A DNA stretch of 64,000 nt from Lumbricus rubellus (lineage: Eukaryota; Annelida; Clitellata; Crassiclitellata; Lumbricidae). The notes below the pieces were generated by a model. It made no database searches, was not told where the DNA came from, and was given only the letters and a program-made list of their open reading frames with translations. Below, piece after piece: positions 55,117 through 64,000 of this stretch. Where the stretch lies: assembly GCA_945859605.1 (NCBI GenBank), contig OX243816.1:31892771-31956770 (forward strand), given 5' to 3'. The translations under genes and the position numbers were made by a program. Within the stretch, counting starts at the first letter, position 1. Each line of letters starts with the position of its first letter.

Positions 55117-57829
55117 CATGGTGTAAGAAGGGATGGTGTGCGCACTTAGCTATAATTTGTGGCTAAGGTCGCTAGATGGCGATGGCGTTCCTATTTGCGC
55201 GACCCCGCCCATAAGCCTAATGGGATTTCATGATATATACTTATACTTCTTCACTGCACGTCCGTTCTTTAGTGCCAGTCCCACATCTGGGCGAAGGAGG
55301 AGGGCGACATAAATTATCTTTGATATGTTCTATTCCCTTTGCTCTTTGTTTCCTTTTTCCTGTGTTCCGTGTTCTGTGTTCCATATGCCCTATGTGTTTC
55401 CTGTGTTCTCTTGTTTTCTCTGTCCTCTGACCCTGATGTTCCCATCGATGTTCCGTGTTTCCTTGTTCTCTGTGATGTGGCCTCTGTTCCTTGTTAATTG
55501 ATGTTCCGTGTCCCCTGTGTTCCTTGTTCCTTGATGCTCCCGGTGATATTCCAGGTTCCTTATGTTCCATGGTCCTTAATTGTTTACATTCCTTATGTTC
55601 CACGGTCCTTGTTGCTTAATTGTATCGCGTCCCTTGTATTCTGATGTCGCTGGTGTTCAATGTGATGTTCCATGTTCCTTGTGTTCCCTGGTGTTCCCTG
55701 TTTCTTATGTTCCACAGTCCTTGTTACATATTCCGTGTTCCATGTTCCTTAATATTTCTTATGTTTATTCTAGTGATTCAAGTTCCTTATGTTCCACAGT
55801 CCTTGTTGCGTGTTTCGCGTTCCATGTTCCTTAATATTTCTGATGTTCCCTCTGGTGTTCCGTGTTCCTTATGCTCCATGGTCTTTGTTGCGCGTTCCGC
55901 GTTCCGTATTTTGTAATGCATCTGAAGTTCCCGCGATGTTCCTTGTTTCTTATGTTCCCCTATGTTTCCTGTGTTCCTCATTCCTTGTTGCACATTCCGG
56001 GTTCCATGTACCTCAATGTTTCTTGTGTTCCTCTCATGTTCCTTGTTCCTTGCGTTCCACGGATCTTGTTGCGTGTTCCACATTGTTATGTTTTTCCAGT
56101 GATGATCCATGTTCCTTAAGTGTCCTGATGTTCCCTGTTCTTTGTGTTCCACATTTCTTGTTCCGCATTCAGTGTTCCATATTTCTTAATGATTCTGATC
56201 ATCCCTCTTATGTTCCATGTTTCTTACGTTCCACGAACCCTGTTGTGTGTTCCACATTTCGTGTTCTTTAATACTTCTGATTTTCCCACGATGTTCCAGG
56301 TTCCTTATGTTCCATGGTCCTTAATTGTTTACATTCCTTATGTTCCTCGATCCTTAATTGTTGGTTGTATCGCGTTCCTTGTTTTCTGATGTCGCTGGTA
56401 TTCAATGTGATGTTCCATGTTCCGGGTGTTCCTTGGTGTTCCCTGTTTCTTATGTTCCACAGTCGTTGTTACATATTCCGCGTTCCATGTTGCTTACCGG
56501 TAATATTTCTTATGTTTATCCTGATGATTCATGTTCCTTTTGTTCCACGGCCCTTGTTGTGTGTTTTGCGTTCCTTGTTCCTTAATGTCTCTGATGTTCC
56601 CTCTGGTGTTCCATGTTCATTAAGCTCCACAGTTTTTGTTGCGTGTTCCGCGTTCCGTATTTTTATTGCCTCTGAAGTTCCTACAATGTTTCTTGTTTCT
56701 TATGTTACCTTGTGTTCCTTATATTCCTTGTTGCATATTCCTGGTTCCATGTTCCTTAATGTTTCTTGTGTTCCCTCTTATGTTTCTTGTTCCTTGCGTT
56801 CCACGGACCTTGTTGCGTGTTCCACATTCCGTGTTCTGTTTTCCAGCGAACGTTCCCTGATGTTCACCTGTTCCTTGTGTTCCACATTCCTTGTTCCACA
56901 TTCCGTGTTACATGTTTCTTAATGGTTCTGATCTTCCCTTTTATGTTCCATGTTCATTACGTTCCACGTACCATGTTGCGTGTTCCACATTCCGTGTTCT
57001 CTAATGTTTCTCATTTTTCCGTGATGTTCCAGGTTGTTTATGTTCCATGGTCCTTGTTGTATATTGCTTATGTTCCACGGTCTTTGTTGCTTGTTCCGCG
57101 TCTTTTTCTCTGATGTCTCTGGTGTCCCATGTGATGTTTCATGTTCCTTATGCTCTCTGATGCTCCCTGTTCTTTGCGTCCCCCATTCCTTGTTCTTCAC
57201 TGATTCTAATTTCCCCTGATGTTTCATGTTCCGTATTTCACCTGATGGTCCATGTTCCTTGTGATCCAATTCCGGTTGCACTTTCCGTGTTCCATGTTCC
57301 TTAATGTTTCCTCTTATGTTCCATGTTCCTGAATTTTTTGATGTTTCCTCTGATGTTCCACGTTCCTTAATGTTTTTGATGTTTCCTCTGATGTTCCATG
57401 TTCCTTACGTTCTACATTCCTTGTAGCGTGTTCCGGAATGCATGCATGTTCCGTGTTCCTCGTCCTATATTCCCATATTCTCTGAACATTGTTATCTGTG
57501 ATGCTTCATGTTCTTTACGTTCCACGTTCTTTGTTGTATATTAGGCCTATGTTCCTAGGTGTTCCGTGTGATGTTCCATGTTCCCTGCAATGTTACCTGT
57601 TCCTCATCGCCACTAGTATGTTCCAAGTGATGTTCCCTGCTATGTTCCTGCACTCTCCTTGTCCCCATGTTCCATGTTTCGAATGTTCCCTACTTCTTGC
57701 TCTATATTCCCTGTGCTGCATACGCGCAAATTGGGACAGCAGCGCCACCTGCTGAACTAAAATAGGTCTAGCCAAAAACGTTGTATAGCCGGTATAAGAA
57801 GTGCGCACACCATCCCTTCTTACACCATG
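55117..57829. mobile_element. P-element-like transposon filled by a minisatellite
   Basis: Perfect 31-bp inverted ends beginning CATGGTGTAAGAAGGGATGG and continuing TGTGCGCACTT, with a perfect 8-bp target duplication TCACAAAG (55109-55116 and 57830-57837). A 31-bp end starting CATG-TG plus an 8-bp duplication is the architecture of the P superfamily. Subterminal parts also pair imperfectly (ATTTGCGCG and TGGCG motifs at both sides). No transposase was found. The interior from about 55310 to 57715 is a TGTTCC-based repeat array. Confidence 0.85.
55310..57715 (+). repeat. TGTTCC minisatellite with ~750-bp higher-order unit
   Basis: Degenerate units of the form TGTTCCATGTTCCTTA and TTCCACGGTCCTTGTTGCG repeat throughout. 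A longer block starting TTCCAGGTTCCTTATGTTCC at about 55548 reappears at about 56301, showing a higher-order duplication of roughly 750 bp. Frames rich in VPCSL or FRVPCS on the plus strand and KEHGT on the minus strand are translations of the array. Confidence 0.92.
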
Positions 57830-57855
57830 TCACAAAGATCTCAATTGCAGAGACT

Positions 57856-59020
57856 TGTAACGGGAGTAGATACCACACTATGGCTCGCTAATTAATGGAA
57901 ACTATTCCCAGATTTCGAATCTGAAATCAGGTTACCAATTTGCATACTATCTGGTAATTTGTCGCAATGTGGGTCAATGCTCTAAATGTCAGCCAATCAA
58001 CAAGACAATGTTTTATATAAAAATAATATTTGAATCATGAATATTAATATATCAACATATATAGTTAATGAATTCTATGTCTAGGGTCGTGGAAATGTCA
58101 GTTTAAATACAAGTCAACTTATTTACTTAAACCAGTGCTGAATAAAATAATTTTGAGGATTATTCCTATTATAATTACCCTCCCGCGTTGTATGTTCTTG
58201 GCTGAAGCTGTAGATCGATACGGCCAATGCTTCTCGTCTTTTCTCCAAGCGCCGTTACCAATGGTTGTAGATGACTCTTTTCAGTTTCATCGTCGATGCG
58301 CTTCACCGTGTTTTTTCTGCTCGTAGGTAACTATTCTTCGATGTAGCTGTCTACGAATTGAAGACTATTTGTTCCTTTTTGTATTTACCGTTCAATTACC
58401 GATCGATATATCTTTTATAGTTTCACTGTCACTTCTCAATGTTGCGAGAAGTAACGCCGGAGTTCTACGAAATCCAATGAAGGTAGAATTTCAACGTCAA
58501 TTACTTGTTAGTAATCCGCTATTACAATCTCTCACGTTTTACGAACTTCCAGATTTCTTGTCCATACTTTAGGACACTAAACTACCGGCTCCGTTGCTTT
58601 AATATCCGATCAAACAAATGTCACGAAATCGTCTAACAACATCTAGCGAATACTCATCGCCAATCAACCACCAACAATCCTCCTTAGACGGCCATTTCTT
58701 CTCGTCTCTCTCGATCCGATATCCGCTCAGAGCGCATGCGCAGCAGCCGACTTTGATTCCATAGCTCTTCATATGCAATTAATGGCATCGCTGATCGTTG
58801 TTATATTCCGCAATGTTTTCCCCTAACTTAATATATTTTGCCCCTAAGCACTGGTTATAGCACTGGTTGATTAATTAAACAGAACAATGTAATAATTCTC
58901 GCTCGAATTATTAGTTAATCATTAACTAAGGCCTCTCCCTAACTTAACATGTATAATTACAAATCAACAATATATATAGCAGGGTAAGAACGTATGGGTG
59001 GGACCAAGGATATCGTTACA
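57856..59020 (-). repeat. 3' LTR (1165 bp)
   Basis: Bounded by TGTAACGGGAG on the left and GGATATCGTTACA on the right, giving short inverted ends TGTAACG/CGTTACA. Compared by eye, the 896 bp shared with the right LTR differ only by one T in a T-run near 58311. Confidence 0.93.
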
Positions 59021-59036
59021 ACAATCCCCCACAAAC
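59021..59036 (-). other. Polypurine tract next to the 3' LTR
   Basis: On the minus strand GTTTGTGGGGGATTGT immediately precedes the 3' LTR, as expected for the plus-strand primer. Confidence 0.7.
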
Positions 59037-59283
59037 TAAAATTTGCTACAAATTTTCTTTTCAATATCCTTATCATAACTACCCATACTTCTTGTAATAT
59101 TACTATTACTTAGCCATCTATACTAATATTTACACTATCTATAGCTACGCAATTATGCAACATTCTAATCAACATCAACATTTAACATCTATTATGATAT
59201 TTCATATTATATCACCTTTACCTTATCTATACTTTTAAATTACATTACATTTACACAGATTCACTTAATATTTCTTATTCTAC

Positions 59284-59815
59284 TTACTCTAATCCTCGGC
59301 TTAAATAATCAGCCACTACATTGTCACTACCTTTGAGGTATCTAACTCTAAAGCTGTAATTCTGAAGCACTAGGTATCAGCGCATTACTCTAGCATTTCT
59401 TATGCTACCAGTCTTTAAATATTGTAGTCGTAAGTGGTCAGTCTCTACAACAAATTCATGGCCATACAAGTAACGGTTGAACTTTTGAATCCCCCAAACC
59501 ATCGCTAGGCACTCTCTCTCCACCCCAGAATAGTTCCTTTCGCTCTCACTAAACTTCTTACTTGCATAAGCTACTGGATGCATAGTTCCCTCATGATTCT
59601 GCATCAGCACACATCCCATCGCCGTATTAGATGCATCCGTTCTCAAAGTGAATTCCACACCAATCTAGGGTAGCTTCAATATCGGTGCTTCTGGCAGAGC
59701 GTTCTTTAACTTCTTAAATGACTTTTCTAATTCCTCATTCCATTCTATTGTGATCTTTGCATTCTTTCTTGTCAACTCTGTTACTGGTCTCACATCAAAT
59801 TTGACACTCCTTGGG
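59284..59815 (-). pseudogene. pol remnant: reverse transcriptase end and RNase H, with stops
   Basis: Minus-strand codons keep the gypsy-type thumb region (VRPVTELTRKNAKITIEW and APILKLP), then an in-frame TAG at 59665-59667. RNase H follows (TDASNTAMGCVLMQ, HPVAYASKKFSESERNYSGV and ERECLAMVWGIQKFNRYLYG), then a TGA at 59377-59379 and the end motif YLKGSDNVVADYLSRGLE. The catalytic palm of reverse transcriptase upstream and integrase downstream are absent. Confidence 0.88.
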
Positions 59816-59829
59816 TTCCAATGTCAACC

Positions 59830-60220
59830 TGCTATCCTAACTCTCTTATAATTAACTTAAAGTTTACTTATTATGTATATATGTCACCATCTTAACGCAC
59901 GGAATTTATCCATCTGGTTATTCCACCCATGTAGCAGCAATAGTAACTTGCCACCTACCTTGGTACTTTTAATATCTCGTATTTTGCTCAATTGACCTAT
60001 TATTTCTTCTTATTTAACTATTTCTCATTGCTTAACTGTTTTCCTATTTATCTAAGTGACTTATCTTAACATCACACTCAGACACTGTATTCTAATTAAT
60101 CTCACCTAATTCTATTTACATTTATTCCTTAATTAAGTATTCTCCACAAGCTACTGTAAATTTCTATTTGCATCACTTCTCCTCATGTAATGACAGTCTA
60201 ACCTGTTCATGTCTGACACG
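59830..60220. other. Non-coding segment between gag and the pol remnant
   Basis: AT-rich with stops in all frames. Probably marks where most of reverse transcriptase was deleted or replaced. Confidence 0.55.
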
Positions 60221-62812
60221 CTACATGTATCTCTCTTCACCTTCTTGTATAAATTTCAACGTCATGCCCTTTTGTGTTTCTAGTTCACCCATGTGCTTCT
60301 TTCCAAAACTCCGTGCATCTGTATCTCCATAAGAATTCCACTTAACACCTTCTAATGTTTCAACTTCTCCACTGTAGTCTCTGCCACTGTTCCACTTATC
60401 CTCTTTATTGTTAGGGTATGACCATCCTCTGTCATTCCATGACCAATTTTCCTTCTTGTTCACATCATTTCCTGCACCCCAGTTTCCATTTCCATAACTT
60501 CCTCTGCACTTATCTTCCCAGAACTCTCTCTGCATTCTGTCTGACTGTTTCCATTTCCTCATTTCACATGATCTACCCTGGCCTGCGTCTTTCTTGTTGA
60601 ATACTCGGGTTACATAATCTGTCCTTTTATTTTCCCAGTCTCTCCTGTCACAATGACTACCTCTGGCTTCAACTGATTCCGCCTTACGCTGTCCATAATT
60701 CTTACACCGCGGTTCACGCCAATTCCAATTAACTGCCTTACACCTTGCCTTTCCTTGAAAACTCTTATTCACCTGTGTATTTTTGAAACTGAACTCACCA
60801 AAGCGTCGCTTTGTATTACACGTCTTCACTGTATTATTGTTTCTCTCGACGACCCTTCGTCTCGATCCGCCATCTTCCTCGACTCGCTGAACTCTTGGAT
60901 CATACTTTCGCCTCATGCAGTCACCCGTTAATTTCCTTCCCACCGGGTTTCCGATCACTTTATATCTACTCTTAGCATAGCCATTTTTATTCTCAACAAC
61001 ATCGCGGTTGTCTACCAGCGGATGTATTCCCTCGAAGGTTACTCTTTTCTTGTCCGTCCTCCTGACGTCATCAATAGCTAACTCCTTGCTAGCTCCGCCC
61101 CTCGTGACATCACTCTCATAGGTGTTCACTCCAACGTCCTTGACCCTGGATTTATTTATATACTCAATTCTTATCGGTTTCCTCTCGTATAAACCTGGAT
61201 TTATTATTAGTTCCTTGACCAAGTTCTCTATCACTAAAGCCTCTGCTTTCCCTTCAAATTCTTCACTCTTAATGTCAATTAGAGCGGTTGGATATTTTTC
61301 TTTGGTTCCATTAGCAAATCTGCAAACCATTTTGCGTCCGGTATATTGGTAAGGTTTCTCCAAACCTTTCCTGATAGCAACACATGTGGCGCCTGAATCA
61401 TGTAATGCGTTCACCTTTTCCCCGTTTACTAACACTGAATTCGTATAGGCACTCAGACCTTCCTCTCCTTCAGCTACAAAGCAAGATATGGTGACTTCAT
61501 GTTCCACATCTTCCTCTCCTCTATCTTCAACACATTGCATGGTGGCGACAGTATGTGACCTTGCGCCCTGTCCAATTTTATCGCATTTGGCTGAATAATG
61601 AAAAGAAGATCCACACTTAAAGCAACCTCCTCTTCGATTTTCTCCACCAGCTTCACTCCGTTTACTGTTCCTAAAATCCCATTCATTATTGAACCAACCC
61701 TTATCTTTGTAACTGTCCTGTTCCTTGACCCTGTTCCGTCCGAGACTACTACTTCGACTTTCACCATTAGACCTATTTCTTGTGAACTCTCTAGATCGAC
61801 CATCAGGTTCAGTGTCTCTTTTCTCATGACTGACTGACCACTTCTCGCTAATTTCTCTAGCTTCAACATAATTCTGTGCTTGTTCCAGCAGTGTTTCTAA
61901 TTCTAACTTCCCCTTTTCTTTGAGAAAACACCTCATTTCGTCATCACAAGTCACTAAAAACTGGTCACGCAACACCAGTGTTTCCAGTCCTTTGTAGTCA
62001 TTTTTGAATCCCGCCATTGCCAACCATTGCCTCAGATACCTTCTCAACCTTTCAACATACTGAATCACAGTTTCATCCGTGTCGCGCTTAGACGATCGAA
62101 ACTTCTTTCTGTAACCATTTTCTGTCAGCTGGAATCGTTTCAACAGCTCCTCCTTTAATTTCTTGTAGTCTTGGGCTTGTTCCACTTCAAGCCTCTCGAA
62201 AACTTGCAATGCTTTTCCGTCTAAGGATTTTACTAGGGTTAATGCCCACATTCTCTCTGGAACCTCATATGCCATGCAAGTTCTCTCAAACCGTAATAGA
62301 TAGGCATCAAGACAATCTCTGTCTTCCCTAAATACAGGCATCTTCACATTTTTGGCATTATTACTCTGTCCATTGATTTCCGTGTTATAACCATTTCCAA
62401 TCCGATCGTTCCTATCGCCTTGTCGCCTATCTTGTTCCATTCTTATTTCAAGTTCTTTGAGTTTAATCACTTTCTGATTGTCGAGTTCAATCCGTTTCAG
62501 ATTCAGATTGGCTTCCCTCTCATCAGAAGCCCTCTTCTCTTCCCTCTCATCAGAAGCCCTCTTGTCTTCTCGCTCTTCATTACGTATCCTCTCAGATATC
62601 TCTTCCTGTCTACGTTCTGACTCAGCTTGTCTCTCTTCTCGTTGTCGTTCAGAAATTAACTTTTCTTTCTCATAATCAGCTTGTAATTCTGCCTGTCTCA
62701 AGGCCTTATTTTCCGCTTGCCTCTCACTGACAAACTCTCGTAGTTCTTGCCCTTCATAACCAAGATCTGATCCAACCTTCACCCACTTCGAATATTCTGC
62801 CGCCATTGCCAA
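60221..62812 (-). CDS. Retrotransposon Gag-protease polyprotein (863 aa)
   Basis: One uninterrupted frame. Residues about 25-115 form a charged coiled coil of ERQ/ERR and REEKRASDERE repeats. Residues about 145-340 resemble a gypsy-type Gag core (FREDRDCLDAYLLRFERTC and WALTLVKSLDGKALQVFERL). A CCHC zinc knuckle, CFKCGSSFHYSAKC, lies at about 396-409. A retroviral-type aspartic protease active site, ALHDSGATCVAIRKG, is at about 467-481. The last 300 residues are basic and Trp/Asn-rich and unassigned. Such proteins form particles that package element RNA, and the protease would mature them. No stop or frameshift was seen, so this part may still be expressed. Confidence 0.92.
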   Translation of the reverse strand: MAMAAEYSKWVKVGSDLGYEGQELREFVSERQAENKALRQAELQADYEKEKLISERQREERQAESERRQEEISERIRNEEREDKRASDEREEKRASDEREANLNLKRIELDNQKVIKLKELEIRMEQDRRQGDRNDRIGNGYNTEINGQSNNAKNVKMPVFREDRDCLDAYLLRFERTCMAYEVPERMWALTLVKSLDGKALQVFERLEVEQAQDYKKLKEELLKRFQLTENGYRKKFRSSKRDTDETVIQYVERLRRYLRQWLAMAGFKNDYKGLETLVLRDQFLVTCDDEMRCFLKEKGKLELETLLEQAQNYVEAREISEKWSVSHEKRDTEPDGRSREFTRNRSNGESRSSSLGRNRVKEQDSYKDKGWFNNEWDFRNSKRSEAGGENRRGGCFKCGSSFHYSAKCDKIGQGARSHTVATMQCVEDRGEEDVEHEVTISCFVAEGEEGLSAYTNSVLVNGEKVNALHDSGATCVAIRKGLEKPYQYTGRKMVCRFANGTKEKYPTALIDIKSEEFEGKAEALVIENLVKELIINPGLYERKPIRIEYINKSRVKDVGVNTYESDVTRGGASKELAIDDVRRTDKKRVTFEGIHPLVDNRDVVENKNGYAKSRYKVIGNPVGRKLTGDCMRRKYDPRVQRVEEDGGSRRRVVERNNNTVKTCNTKRRFGEFSFKNTQVNKSFQGKARCKAVNWNWREPRCKNYGQRKAESVEARGSHCDRRDWENKRTDYVTRVFNKKDAGQGRSCEMRKWKQSDRMQREFWEDKCRGSYGNGNWGAGNDVNKKENWSWNDRGWSYPNNKEDKWNSGRDYSGEVETLEGVKWNSYGDTDARSFGKKHMGELETQKGMTLKFIQEGEERYM

Positions 62813-63083
62813 TAGTCCAATTATTTTATAGGCTGATTGGCGCTATAACAATTTCAAAGACACTATTTAAGTTTCGGTGGTAAATGACTTTTACCTTAGA
62901 CCTGACCTCTTTGTCAACCAATAACAGTCAGTGTACTCAAACCAAAACGACGTCACACCTAATTAGTATTCAAACAGCACGCTGAACACTAATGCACGTG
63001 AGTAAACTAATCGCTGTCGTAATTAAACTTCACAATATAATAACTCTTAAATCTTTTAGATTAACACCCTAAAATTGTTCTAG

Positions 63084-63101
63084 ATCCCGGACGATCCCCC
63101 A
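63084..63101 (-). other. Primer-binding site resembling tRNA-Pro 3' end
   Basis: On the minus strand TGGGGGATCGTCCGGGAT begins four bases after the 5' LTR end. It differs at one of 18 positions from the known tRNA-Pro primer site TGGGGGCTCGTCCGGGAT. Confidence 0.8.
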
Positions 63102-63105
63102 GTTT

Positions 63106-64000
63106 TGTAACGGGAGTAGATACCACACTATGGCTCGCTAATTAATGGAAACTATTCCCAGATTTCGAATCTGAAATCAGGTTACCAATTTGCATACTAT
63201 CTGGTAATTTGTCGCAATGTGGGTCAATGCTCTAAATGTCAGCCAATCAACAAGACAATGTTTTATATAAAAATAATATTTGAATCATGAATATTAATAT
63301 ATCAACATATATAGTTAATGAATTCTATGTCTAGGGTCGTGGAAATGTCAGTTTAAATACAAGTCAACTTATTTACTTAAACCAGTGCTGAATAAAATAA
63401 TTTTGAGGATTATTCCTATTATAATTACCCTCCCGCGTTGTATGTTCTTGGCTGAAGCTGTAGATCGATACGGCCAATGCTTCTCGTCTTTTCTCCAAGC
63501 GCCGTTACCAATGGTTGTAGATGACTCTTTTCAGTTTCATCGTCGATGCGCTTCACCGTGTTTTTCTGCTCGTAGGTAACTATTCTTCGATGTAGCTGTC
63601 TACGAATTGAAGACTATTTGTTCCTTTTTGTATTTACCGTTCAATTACCGATCGATATATCTTTTATAGTTTCACTGTCACTTCTCAATGTTGCGAGAAG
63701 TAACGCCGGAGTTCTACGAAATCCAATGAAGGTAGAATTTCAACGTCAATTACTTGTTAGTAATCCGCTATTACAATCTCTCACGTTTTACGAACTTCCA
63801 GATTTCTTGTCCATACTTTAGGACACTAAACTACCGGCTCCGTTGCTTTAATATCCGATCAAACAAATGTCACGAAATCGTCTAACAACATCTAGCGAAT
63901 ACTCATCGCCAATCAACCACCAACAATCCTCCTTAGACGGCCATTTCTTCTCGTCTCTCTCGATCCGATATCCGCTCAGAGCGCATGCGCAGCAGCCGAC
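63106..64000 (-). repeat. 5' LTR, partial
   Basis: First 895 bp (from the internal side) of the right-hand LTR. The remaining roughly 270 bp lie outside the window. Confidence 0.93.

Larger units (their letters stand above)
57856..64000 (-). mobile_element. Ty3/gypsy-type LTR retrotransposon, internally deleted (right LTR cut by window end)
   Basis: Two LTRs in direct orientation flank 4.1 kb with a gag-protease frame, a pol remnant, a primer-binding site and a polypurine tract, all consistent with minus-strand transcription. The LTRs begin TGTAACG and end CGTTACA. Most of reverse transcriptase and all of integrase are missing, so the copy would depend on another element's enzymes. Confidence 0.93.

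Noticed and set aside
55241..57281. Cys/Val/Pro-rich and Lys/Glu/His-rich proteins up to 202 aa
   Set aside because: Translations of the TGTTCC minisatellite, overlapping on both strands and in several frames with no start or splice logic.
58135..58572. Small frames repeated at 63385-63821
   Set aside because: They lie in the LTRs and duplicate only because the LTRs do. No family support.

Overview
This window is animal (metazoan) nuclear DNA, almost certainly from an invertebrate and tentatively a marine one. The genes are split by GT-AG introns, transposable elements of many classes fill the gaps, and the short palindrome TAGGCCTA recurs all along the window. I could not identify the species. 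A marine deuterostome such as an echinoderm or hemichordate is a guess from composition, not a result.

All supported genes lie on the minus strand. From right to left they are: JMJD4 (48936-54042, seven exons, 465 codons, complete); TAF1A, the TBP-associated subunit A of the RNA polymerase I factor SL1 (42208-45079, two exons); an SLC16-type monocarboxylate transporter (29740-34663, four recognised exons, N-terminal exon not found); two tandem glutathione S-transferase kappa genes (copy A 20090-25623, copy B 13253-18829, eight exons and 225 codons each); a single long exon of unknown function (1843-3189); and a short coding-like terminal exon of another unknown gene (325-442). JMJD4 acts on translation termination, TAF1A on rRNA transcription, GSTK on peroxisomal or mitochondrial glutathione chemistry, and the transporter on monocarboxylate movement. 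Nothing suggests they form a pathway.

The two GSTK genes arose by tandem duplication of a unit of about 7 kb (12010-19160 and 19525-26340). Copy B ends in the peroxisomal targeting tripeptide SKL. Copy A ends in WKL. Both keep an unusual GC-AG last intron. Elements inserted in only one copy provide natural empty sites in the other.

Mobile DNA makes up much of the rest. A nearly intact LTR element of Ty3/gypsy type fills 57856-64000, with almost identical LTRs, a tRNA-Pro-like primer site, a complete gag-protease frame and a gutted pol. At least a dozen non-autonomous DNA transposons can be delimited by terminal inverted repeats and target-site duplications: hAT-like, mariner-like and piggyBac-like elements, and one P-element-like element of 2.7 kb (55117-57829) whose interior is a TGTTCC minisatellite. 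There are several tRNA-derived SINEs whose 3' tail resembles that of an L2/CR1-like LINE found in TAF1A intron 1, plus a second SINE family. Long tetranucleotide microsatellites include more than 1 kb of TGTA repeats at 9025-10110.

All coordinates and exon joins were read by eye from splice signals, reading frame and recalled family conservation. No alignment or database search was run.
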